From positions 1-38,968 of the forward strand of contig CADANR010000005.1 in the NCBI GenBank assembly GCA_902789265.1: DNA of 38,968 nt, given 5' to 3'. Every line of letters begins with the position of its first letter. Positions within the stretch are counted from its first letter, which is position 1. A program made the translations under genes and the position numbers. The notes under the pieces were generated by a model that saw only the letters and a list, made by a program, of their open reading frames with translations, had not been told where the DNA came from and made no database searches. This stretch comes from an uncultured Lachnospiraceae bacterium (GTDB lineage: Bacteria; Bacillota; Clostridia; Lachnospirales; Lachnospiraceae). This document shows positions 25,442-32,961 of this stretch, piece by piece.

Positions 25442-27034
25442 TTAGGAATTAATCTCTCTAAAATTTGTGGCATTAGACTTGTATAATTTCTTAAACACCT
25501 TGTAATTATGCTCATAAATTTCTTTATTCGCCGCATTCGGAAAATATGAATGATTAACCTTAACAAGCCTGCGCGAAAGTTCCAAAACATCCGTACCCTT
25601 AATTCCTGCGGCTACGACCAATGCCGTTCCGACTGCACCAACCTCCTGCGTGTTATTCACCGTCTCAATCGTTCGCCCTGTAATATCCGCCAGCATCTGG
25701 CAGGTAACCTGCGACAAGGCCCCGCCTCCGACAAAACGAATCGGATTGGATGTTTTCACTTTTGCTTCTTCACTTTCCAACAGCCAGCGCAAATGATAAC
25801 AGATTCCCTCCAAAACGGCACGAATCATATCCCGTTTTCCGTTCCCGAAACGAATATTAAAAAACATTCCACCTGCATTGGAATCTTCGAACGGGCAACG
25901 ATTGCCGTGCAGCCATGGTGTAAATATCACACCGTTTGCCCCCGGCGGAACCTTGCTGACTTCCTCTGACAGATAATCATAAAGACTTGTATATTTGCTC
26001 TCCAAATCATCCGTGATCTTTTTTTGATTCAGATAAATACCGACCTCGTCCAAAGCAAGGTGATTTGCCACCCAGTCAAAACATTTACCGGCAGTTTCCA
26101 GCTCGGCATAATAATTATAGTATCCTTTTTTCGCAGACAAAACACCCGTTATCATGGAATTAATATCAACAGTCTGATAATTAAGATAAGTGGATACCCA
26201 GCCGGATGTTCCGATATAAATGTGTGTATCTCCCGTGTTTGTACAACCGGAACCTATATTTACAAAAGTGGTATCGCCGCCTCCGGCGAAAACCGGTGTA
26301 CCCTCTTTCAGCCCGAGTTCATCAGCTGCCTTTTTCGTTAATCCGCCGGCTAAATCCGTACATTCAATAATATCCGGCATATGTTTCGGATTCACTTTAT
26401 ACATTTTTAACAGGCCCTTATTCCAGCCTTCCTTCCCTTTACGCGTATCATAAAGAAATGTCGCAAATGCCGAATCCGGTGTTCTGATAATTCTACCCGT
26501 ACATCTGGCTACAAGATAATCATTGATATCAAGCCATTTGTAAATTTTGTTAAATATCTCCGGTTCATTATTCTCCACCCACTTATATTTCCAAACCGGA
26601 TCTTTTGCACTGGTTGAACCGGCATAATTAACAATCAGATTCCTTACAAGTTTATACAGACTGCATCCGGAAACTTTAATGATTCCCGTTCCCATGCATT
26701 CCTTATATTCCTTAAATCCTTTTTGATCCAGATAGCTCATCGGACGTCTTAGGGCATTTCCGTTCTCATCCACAAAAACCGAACCCTGCATCTGCGAACA
26801 GAAAGCCATTCCTTCAATATTTTCCGGCTTCACCTCAGAATGCTTAAACAGATCTCCGGTGGTTGAACATATTGCATTCCACCATTCTTCGGTATCCTGC
26901 TCGACACCTCCGTTATCGGAAATATAAAGCCCATATTCTCCCACAGAACTTGCCACAAGATGAATTTCCGAATCTATATCAAATAAGCAGGTCTTAACAC
27001 TGCTGGTTCCAAAATCATAAACGATAATATACAT
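25442..27034 (-). CDS. FGGY-family carbohydrate kinase (xylulokinase-like)
   Basis: A 530-residue sugar kinase with the two-lobed actin-like fold. It has phosphate-1 motif DFGTSSVKTC at the N-terminus, a second phosphate/adenosine region GGGDTTFVNIGSG, and the C-terminal FGGY signature area (RFVGGGALSQVTCQMLADITG). Length and the VEQDTEEWW and QMQGSVFVDENG segments fit the xylulokinase/rhamnulokinase/gluconokinase group; the substrate cannot be read directly. It starts directly at the stop of the HAD phosphatase gene (TTAAATG), so the two form a phosphorylation/dephosphorylation pair in one transcript. GH32 lies downstream after 226 bases. Confidence 0.92.
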   Translation of the reverse strand: MYIIVYDFGTSSVKTCLFDIDSEIHLVASSVGEYGLYISDNGGVEQDTEEWWNAICSTTGDLFKHSEVKPENIEGMAFCSQMQGSVFVDENGNALRRPMSYLDQKGFKEYKECMGTGIIKVSGCSLYKLVRNLIVNYAGSTSAKDPVWKYKWVENNEPEIFNKIYKWLDINDYLVARCTGRIIRTPDSAFATFLYDTRKGKEGWNKGLLKMYKVNPKHMPDIIECTDLAGGLTKKAADELGLKEGTPVFAGGGDTTFVNIGSGCTNTGDTHIYIGTSGWVSTYLNYQTVDINSMITGVLSAKKGYYNYYAELETAGKCFDWVANHLALDEVGIYLNQKKITDDLESKYTSLYDYLSEEVSKVPPGANGVIFTPWLHGNRCPFEDSNAGGMFFNIRFGNGKRDMIRAVLEGICYHLRWLLESEEAKVKTSNPIRFVGGGALSQVTCQMLADITGRTIETVNNTQEVGAVGTALVVAAGIKGTDVLELSRRLVKVNHSYFPNAANKEIYEHNYKVFKKLYKSNATNFREINS

Positions 27035-27673
27035 TTAATCATCCTCTTTAAGATGAATATTCCATCCGGTATCTATCTTCTTTCTCACTTTTCTCATTGT
27101 TTCCGAATCCAGATCCGGCCAGTCTGTCACTGTAGTAGCCTTATTTGTTACCAAATGAGCTTTTTCGGCGCATAATGCAATCGGCGTATCGGCTAAAGAA
27201 TCCGAATAAAAATTATCAATTACCGGAAAGCCATGGTCCGTTATGTACTTGGCCTTTTCCTTTGCATACATAAGATTATTCGTAAAAACGCCGAATTCCC
27301 GATCATATTCCGTAGCCATGTAATTCACTCCGAGCCGCTTTGCTATCGGTCCTATAATACAGGAGGGTGATGCACTGATAATAAGATCATCCGATCTTTT
27401 CTGGGCAAGATACCAGTCGGAGATTTTCTTTTCATATTTATCCCAGTACTTCTCAATCTGGACATCAAAATCATCTACCATGGTTAAATAGCTGAACATT
27501 TTCCGTTGAAGCTGATAATTAGGGATTTTTCCTTTTTTGTAGCGAATCAGTGTCTTAAGTAGTCCCGGAAAAAAGGTAAACCACAGTTTCGGATGTCTGT
27601 TCATGCACCAGAATGCGAATCCTATTGAACAATCGGAATAAAAAATCGTTCCGTCAAAATCGTATACATTCAT
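27035..27673 (-). CDS. HAD-IB family phosphatase
   Basis: A 212-residue HAD hydrolase: motif I YDFDGTIFYSD (Asp5 nucleophile, Asp7), motif II SASPS and motif IV DNFYSDSLADTP. The helical cap between motifs I and II places it in subfamily IB (SerB-like). Substrate: a small phosphorylated metabolite, possibly the product of the adjacent kinase (inference). The start is the ATG at 27673 with AGGAGG 7 bases upstream; the frame is open 24 bases further but without a site. The initiation region is the second copy of a 19-bp repeat also found at 23645. Confidence 0.9.
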   Translation of the reverse strand: MNVYDFDGTIFYSDCSIGFAFWCMNRHPKLWFTFFPGLLKTLIRYKKGKIPNYQLQRKMFSYLTMVDDFDVQIEKYWDKYEKKISDWYLAQKRSDDLIISASPSCIIGPIAKRLGVNYMATEYDREFGVFTNNLMYAKEKAKYITDHGFPVIDNFYSDSLADTPIALCAEKAHLVTNKATTVTDWPDLDSETMRKVRKKIDTGWNIHLKEDD

Positions 27674-27687
27674 CCATTCGCCTCCTG
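27669..27687. repeat. 19-bp direct repeat, copy 2
   Basis: Identical to 23645-23663. Here it is the ribosome site and start codon of the HAD phosphatase gene. Confidence 0.7.
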
Positions 27688-27815
27688 TTATTACCATACA
27701 ATATCAAACGATACTTCCGGTTCCTGCGTACTATAGTCAACAAAAATATTTATTTACTTCAGTTCAGGAATCCACTATTCTTTTTATCACGGTATTATGT
27801 TTTCCTGCAATTTTA

Positions 27816-27998
27816 TTATCCAAGAAAATCTTTAACCTCTTTAATCCATTGTTTTGTTTCAAAACTTAAAAGTTGCGCGTGAGCGTACCCGTCAAAACAC
27901 TTAATTTGCGTCTGTGGATTTACTTCTTTCATTTTCAGTGCAGCCTTCTTTGATACTGTTTCGTTTCCTTTTGTACCGTGCATAAACAGAATTTTCAT
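27816..27998 (-). pseudogene. C-terminal fragment of an alpha/beta hydrolase
   Basis: A frame of only 60 codons. Its sequence (KILFMHGTKGNE, then GYAHAQLLSFETKQWIKEVKDFL) is the last part of an alpha/beta hydrolase: the strand before the catalytic Asp and the loop with the catalytic His. The nucleophile half, normally about 180-200 residues, is absent. A stop codon lies 4 codons upstream of the ATG. It directly follows another 5'-truncated gene, suggesting deletion remnants. Confidence 0.7.
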
Positions 27999-28002
27999 CC
28001 AA

Positions 28003-28452
28003 TTATATTACTATCATCTCACAAAAAGAATCAATCTTTATATCATTATCAGCATTATCTCTCGTCTTCGGATCAATAAAAATCATTTCTCCCGCAAATT
28101 TCTCTATCCCGATCATCTTCTTAATCCTATCAAAAGCCTTCTCAGCACCATTACCACTCTGGCAGGCAAATACGAATATCTTCTTTCCACTCATTTTATC
28201 CTTCTGATCACTGATAAAAGTACATATCGGAGGAGCCGGACGGCTCGCCCATACAGGGAATCCAATGATGATACTATCATATTTATCGGGTTCAAATTCA
28301 TATGGCTTTAATACTGGCTGTTCACCCATCACAGCACTCTTTCCACCCCACAGGAACTTCTTAGCACCCTTGTCCGGATATGCCTTATCAGGTTCAATTC
28401 TGATTACATCTGCTCCAAGCTTTAAAGCCATCTTCTCTGCAATAATGAACAA
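28003..28452 (-). pseudogene. 5'-truncated flavodoxin
   Basis: 149 codons beginning at TTG after an in-frame stop. The sequence (FIIAEKMALKLGADVIRIEP, FPVWASRPAPP, FACQSGNGAEKAF and so on) matches flavodoxins from residue about 14 onward. The N-terminal strand and the phosphate loop (T/S-x-T-G-N-T) that hold FMN are missing. The break lies exactly at the end of the MATE gene (stop 28457-28459). The truncated product should not bind FMN normally. The C-terminus appears complete. Confidence 0.75.
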
Positions 28453-28456
28453 TTAA

Positions 28457-30175
28457 TCATTTCAATTCAATATACAAGCTGTTTGTTCCCATGACATTAT
28501 TATGCTGAAACGTTTTTGTGATATCCGACAGCTTGCTGAATTCCTTCCATTCTGTGGGTGCCGCAGCTTTTCTGATGTTGTCCCTGTATCTTATAACAAA
28601 TGCGTCTTTCTTCTTTATCAGCCGAACAGAAGCGACAGTACCGGCTTTAGTGCCACTACTGGACAAATGTGAAATAATCGTTTCAAATATGTATTGGATA
28701 TTCTCGATTTGCGTGCTGTTCATTCCCGTTTTTTTACAAAAGGCATAAAGTGTTTCAATAGGATATGCAAAGTTTTCAGAAATGTCGATACTCAAAGTAT
28801 TGCCATAAATGGATTCCTTATCAAAATCTTTGGGTAGAAACAGCATATCATCAAGACCTTTCACCATTTTACGCTGATGGATACAAGCCATGACTACAAC
28901 GGAAACAAGTGTCAGGAGCTTCCCCAAGGGAAATGCAAGCCACACACCGACTGCTCCGAAAAGGTTCCCGAATACAATAGCACAAATTACGACCATTACC
29001 AATTCGTTGAACAGACAGGTAATGTGCGATAATTTCAAATTTTTAGAACCTTGGAGATAGTTGATAAATACATTGCACATAGCATGGAGAGGCATACTGA
29101 TTGCAAGATAGCGAATGCTACTAACACAGATTAAAAAACTCTCAGAATCCTCTTGGATATACATTTTTGCAAGAAAGGGAGCTGTTGCAAATATGATGAT
29201 CCCCAGCGCAGAAACTATGGTTACGCACGCCTTGATTGATGTTGCAAGCAGAGCTTTCATTTCAGAGTGGTTTTCTTCACCATAAAATATGCCTGAAATC
29301 ATAAGAACAGTCATGCTAATACCAACGCTTACCGATGAAAAGAAATTATTAATATTTGTCTGCGTAGAAAGAGCGGTCACAGCCGCTGCCCCTGATATTG
29401 CAAGCAGAAGATTATTAAGGATAAAGATTCTGAGTGTAGTGGAAAACCTTCCTATCGCAGTAGGAAGACCTGTTGAAATAAGTTCCTGAGAAAGTCTCCA
29501 GTTTGTTTTTTTCAAGGAATAGTGAAAGATAATGTTATCTTTTCTGAAATGCAACATATAAACTACAAATCCCAAATAGTAGCTTATGGTGGTAGCGACA
29601 GCCATCCCAAACATTCCTCCGTGTATTACATAAACATTGATCAAGTCAGCGATAATGTCGGAAATGGTCGTTACAAGTGTCGCAATAAAAATTCTTGTCT
29701 TATCACCATCAAGCTGCATTGAGTTTTGCATACATTGAGAAACTATAATCACAGGGATTCCAAAAGACAGTCCCAGTATGTACATTTTTGTGTCATTGAG
29801 CAGATAGGCAGTTTTTCCGGAAGCGCCGAGAAATTGTGATATAGGTACAGAGAAAAACATAAATATCGCCATTAAAACAACAGAAAGCAGGGTACTGAGT
29901 GTTATTGACAAAGAAAAGAAATCATTCGATTTCTTCATGTCCCCTGTACCTATCATTTCTGCACATTTAGCCTGCATTCCAGAAGATAAAACTCCGCCAA
30001 GTGCGTAAAGTACAAGAAATACAGGACTTGCAATTCCAAATGCAGCCATAGAACCCTCGCCAAGGCAGTATCCAATCAGTATACCGTCTACTACCATACC
30101 TATAGTTCCGGCAATCGCTGCAAAGATAATCGCTGTCAGCGAATCATAGAACATTGTTGATACCAGTTTTTTCAT
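28457..30175 (-). CDS. MATE family transporter with C-terminal RsbW-like domain
   Basis: 572 residues. About 440 residues form a 12-helix MATE exporter (Na+ or H+ antiport of drugs or metabolites) with the usual paired six-helix halves. Residues about 450-572 are an extra soluble domain. It has helix QIENIQYIFETIISHL (N-box position with Asn changed to His), strand AFVIRYRDN (Asp and Asn kept, glycine lost) and end VMGTNSLYIEL, as in degenerate RsbW/GHKL ATPase folds. The ATG overlaps the TGA of the upstream APH-like kinase (ATGA), so both are coupled. The region is visibly richer in A and T than its neighbours, suggesting transfer. Its 3' end cuts into a flavodoxin gene. Confidence 0.9.
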   Translation of the reverse strand: MKKLVSTMFYDSLTAIIFAAIAGTIGMVVDGILIGYCLGEGSMAAFGIASPVFLVLYALGGVLSSGMQAKCAEMIGTGDMKKSNDFFSLSITLSTLLSVVLMAIFMFFSVPISQFLGASGKTAYLLNDTKMYILGLSFGIPVIIVSQCMQNSMQLDGDKTRIFIATLVTTISDIIADLINVYVIHGGMFGMAVATTISYYLGFVVYMLHFRKDNIIFHYSLKKTNWRLSQELISTGLPTAIGRFSTTLRIFILNNLLLAISGAAAVTALSTQTNINNFFSSVSVGISMTVLMISGIFYGEENHSEMKALLATSIKACVTIVSALGIIIFATAPFLAKMYIQEDSESFLICVSSIRYLAISMPLHAMCNVFINYLQGSKNLKLSHITCLFNELVMVVICAIVFGNLFGAVGVWLAFPLGKLLTLVSVVVMACIHQRKMVKGLDDMLFLPKDFDKESIYGNTLSIDISENFAYPIETLYAFCKKTGMNSTQIENIQYIFETIISHLSSSGTKAGTVASVRLIKKKDAFVIRYRDNIRKAAAPTEWKEFSKLSDITKTFQHNNVMGTNSLYIELK

Positions 30176-31095
30176 AATAATTCGCCCTCAATCTGTCTGA
30201 GTTTGTTTAAATTTTTAATTACTATTTTCTTGTTCAGATGTAGAACTAGAACAAGGACATATTTGATATACTTTTGATACTTTTCATTTACAAACTCTGG
30301 GTTGTTTAAAGCTCTTGCTGATGAAGTTACCATCAAGAGAGGCTGTAAAGATTTGCATAGCTTTATATATATTTTTTTCCTTTTAGGATCCATATCTTTA
30401 TAATAATAGTCCCTTGTCAGTTTAGCCATTTTTTTTGCAATTGTCGGGGTAATTCCCAGAGAGAGAAACAACAACTTAGGATTATAACTCAGTAAATCAT
30501 GGTTTAAGTAATGTAGTGCTAAATCGAACAAAGGATGTCCGATACAGGAATCATCAATATCAATCAGAAGGTACTCATCATTTTGTATCATGACATTTCC
30601 CTCATGGAAATCGCAATGAAGTAAAGAATTTGCATCCGGCACTGCATCTAATATCTCTTTTATGGTACGAACATCCCTAAGGTTCAATAAACCGTGGTCT
30701 ACACCTGCTTTTGCCCACTGAATGATTAAATGCTTGATAGTCTTTGCTTTAGGATCATCTATCTTGCAGGAATGTATCGTCTTTAGGAGTTTTCCCATCT
30801 TTATACCAGATTGTTCCAGCTTCTCAGGATTTTCGATAAGCTGCTGGCCTACAGTTTTTGAGTGAAACAATTCAAATATAATTCCATATTTATCTCCAAC
30901 AACGACAGTATCAAAGGAGATTGCAGTAGGAACACCAGCTTTGAATAACTCGCGCGCCCAGCGCTTTCGTTCTTCAAGCTTTTTCACACTGATATTGTTA
31001 TATATTTTTATGATCTGTTCGTCATTGATCCGATAAATGGAGCCGGCTCCGCCTTTTACGATAAAAGTCATCTTATCCAAAGAATATTCTTTCAT
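30172..31095 (-). CDS. APH/choline-kinase-like phosphotransferase
   Basis: A 307-residue protein-kinase-like phosphotransferase. Catalytic loop HCDFHEGNVM (His160, Asp162, Asn167) and metal-binding IDIDDS (Asp179/181) are intact. The N-lobe has a glycine-rich GGAGSIYRI loop and a Lys (IIKIY) at the expected position. It resembles the aminoglycoside phosphotransferase-type paralogue family first named in Fibrobacter (TIGR02172-like, from memory). Substrate unknown: antibiotic, sugar or lipid head group. Coupled to the MATE exporter by a 4-base overlap, so modification plus export of the same compound is a reasonable inference. GGAAGAG precedes the ATG at moderate distance. Confidence 0.88.
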   Translation of the reverse strand: MKEYSLDKMTFIVKGGAGSIYRINDEQIIKIYNNISVKKLEERKRWARELFKAGVPTAISFDTVVVGDKYGIIFELFHSKTVGQQLIENPEKLEQSGIKMGKLLKTIHSCKIDDPKAKTIKHLIIQWAKAGVDHGLLNLRDVRTIKEILDAVPDANSLLHCDFHEGNVMIQNDEYLLIDIDDSCIGHPLFDLALHYLNHDLLSYNPKLLFLSLGITPTIAKKMAKLTRDYYYKDMDPKRKKIYIKLCKSLQPLLMVTSSARALNNPEFVNEKYQKYIKYVLVLVLHLNKKIVIKNLNKLRQIEGELL

Positions 31096-31111
31096 AAATG
31101 TTTATCTCTTC

Positions 31112-31288
31112 CTACCTTTTAATCTTATTTTCCTTAAGCATTTTACTCAAAACCAGTTCAATAGTCTTCACACTGATATCAGAACTTTCTCTGCAATCTC
31201 CTGCTATTGCATAATAGCATCTATAAACTATATCATAAATAACTAACACTGAATAGAATAAACGGGCGTTACAAGTACCTCTACTCAT
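31112..31288 (-). CDS. Small ORF with helix-turn-helix-like C-terminus
   Basis: 58 codons from the ATG at 31288, ending 16 bases before the APH-like gene. The second half (ESSDISVKTIELVLSKMLKE) reads like a winged or LuxR-like recognition helix pair, rich in sense-like codons. The ribosome site (AGGG, 4 bases from the ATG) is weak and lies inside a hairpin. It may be a small regulator leading the operon or the tail of a broken regulator gene. Confidence 0.4.
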   Translation of the reverse strand: MSRGTCNARLFYSVLVIYDIVYRCYYAIAGDCRESSDISVKTIELVLSKMLKENKIKR

Positions 31289-31295
31289 AACGCCC
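31264..31295 (-). promoter_or_regulatory. Hairpin covering the start of the small ORF
   Basis: GGGCGTTA (31264-31271) pairs with TAACGCCC (31288-31295). Inside, AGTA/TACT form a second short stem with a 4-base loop. On the minus-strand RNA the left arm includes the AGGG and the ATG of the small ORF. No T-tract follows, so a role in translation control is more likely than termination. Confidence 0.45.
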
Positions 31296-31402
31296 TACCA
31301 CTGTAAATATATATTTAGTTTTCTTCCAGTTTTATGTTCCAGCAGTCAACCCGACAAATCTTGCTAATGTTTGTCTATTCAGTAAAACTGTAAGTTTCCA
31401 AT

Positions 31403-31873
31403 CTATCTTTCAGCAACAAACCTAACCGGATTTTCCGAAATATATTTTTCCAGTATTTCTGCAGCATCTCCGACGATTTCCACGCAGGGACGTTTTTTGT
31501 AATACTCCTTCGTGCGCTCCTCCGGAACGGGAGTATCACGACGTGCGGACAATCCCAGCATTTCGCGGCAGATAATGCTTCCGTGCTCTTCTTCAAAGCG
31601 GTGCGCAAGTTCCTGAATTCTGCCGTAATGTTCTGCCTTCTCCCCCGTACTTTCCGAGCCGTCGAAGCCGTATAAAAATCCGGCAACCATGAACATTCCC
31701 GTTACGGCACCGCAGACTTCGCGAAGCCTTCCCATGCCCCCTCCGAAAGAGGAGGACATTTTCAGTAACAAATTCGGCTCCACCGGAATTAAATCCTGAA
31801 ACGTCATTACCAGCGCCTGCGAGCAGTTATATCCGTTTTTAAAATACTCCATTGCCGTTTCTCTGCGTGACAT
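31403..31873 (-). CDS. C_GCAxxG_C_C family protein
   Basis: 156 residues with the family signature: NGYNCSQAL near the N-terminus, GMGRLREVCGAVTGM in the middle, and later single cysteines (ICREML, RPCVEIV). These redox-like small proteins are common in anaerobes, often near transporters; cofactor binding is suspected but not shown. The start is the ATG at 31873, with a G-rich site (AGGGGGG) about 6 bases upstream; the longer frame to 31912 lacks one. Last gene of the ABC transporter unit, 16 bases after the binding-protein stop. Confidence 0.88.
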   Translation of the reverse strand: MSRRETAMEYFKNGYNCSQALVMTFQDLIPVEPNLLLKMSSSFGGGMGRLREVCGAVTGMFMVAGFLYGFDGSESTGEKAEHYGRIQELAHRFEEEHGSIICREMLGLSARRDTPVPEERTKEYYKKRPCVEIVGDAAEILEKYISENPVRFVAER

Positions 31874-31889
31874 AATATTCCCCCCTGAA

Positions 31890-32904
31890 TTACTTCTTCG
31901 TAAGCAGTACAAAATGATCCGTGAAATACGGAATTGTAACGATTGTGCCGTCCGGCATATCGCGCTTTTTATATTCCTCCAAAGCCTTGCTCATTCCGTC
32001 ATCGGACTCGGGCGGAAGTTCGGGTAAATCGGCGCCCTGACTCATAAGCCCCTGCTTCCGGCGGCAGACCTTCCGGTGAACTTCTGGTCCAGAAGACCGC
32101 ATCCACGTTTCCGCTTGCCAATGCTACCGCTCTCGCACCTCCGGCAATGTTTACAAGTTCGATATTCTTTCCGATGCGCTTTCCGATTTCCGCCAGCACT
32201 GCCGTATTAAATCCGGTCGGCGTTCCGTCAGGCGCAATGTAATCCAACGGTGGCAAATCGCCCGTTACCGCAATTTTTATGGTTTCCGCACCCTGCTTTG
32301 TTTCCATGGAAACCTTTGCAGGTTCGTTACCCGCAATCACATCCTCAATCTGCTCTTTCACAAGACGGTCTAACGTACCGTCCTTTTTCATCTCCGCAAT
32401 CGCCCCGTCAAGCTCATCCCTGAGTTCCTTTTTATCCTCGGTAAGCATAAAGGAAAATCCGTCGGTGAAAACCGCGTCAATCGCATTCTTCGTCTCTTCC
32501 TTTGTGGCCTCTTCATACAAATCTTTTACCTTAAAGGAAGTATTGGAGGAACTTAAGTATTTTCCGACACAGCTATATACCTGAACGGCTTCGATTTCCC
32601 CGGCGTCAAGTCCCATAATCATGGACGTTAAATCATCATAGTAAACAAACTGCGTCTTTTTTCCTTCCGCATCCGCAGCATTGCCTGCTGCCTGCTCCGG
32701 GTCCACGCCGTTTTCAATCCCGATAATCATATTCAGCGACCGGTCCTGGAAATTACCGTAATCTTCCTCGGAACTGTTCAGTAAGGAAAGCGCACCGGCT
32801 TTTAATGTGCCGGAGTCCTCGTTTACCGTCTTTTTGCTGCAACCGGACAAAAGCGTTGCCACCATGGATAAAATCAAAATCCCCGTAACAATTTTTCTTT
32901 TCAT
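31890..32904 (-). pseudogene. Frameshifted substrate-binding lipoprotein with permuted lobes
   Basis: Lipoprotein signal LLSGC (Cys22). Read in one frame the protein ends early at 31999. Changing frame near the four-base C run 32049-32052 restores a sensible C-terminus (DGTIVTIPYFTDHFVLLTKK) to the stop at 31890, giving about 319 residues. Residues about 40-195 look like the second lobe of an SBP_bac_3 protein (FVYYDDLTSMIMGLDAGEIEAV, then ELDGAIAEMKKDGTLDRL). Residues about 205-319 look like the first lobe (IAVTGDLPPLDYIAPDGTPTGF, then ALASGNVDAVFW and PYFTD). This is the reverse of the normal order. It follows the HisM/HisP-type genes, so it is their expected amino-acid receptor. The break may be natural, phase-variable or a sequencing error. 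Confidence 0.82.
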
Positions 32905-32961
32905 GTAAAATCTAACCTCCTTAACGATTTCTGTCTGACTCTTTATTATACACCAAACTTT

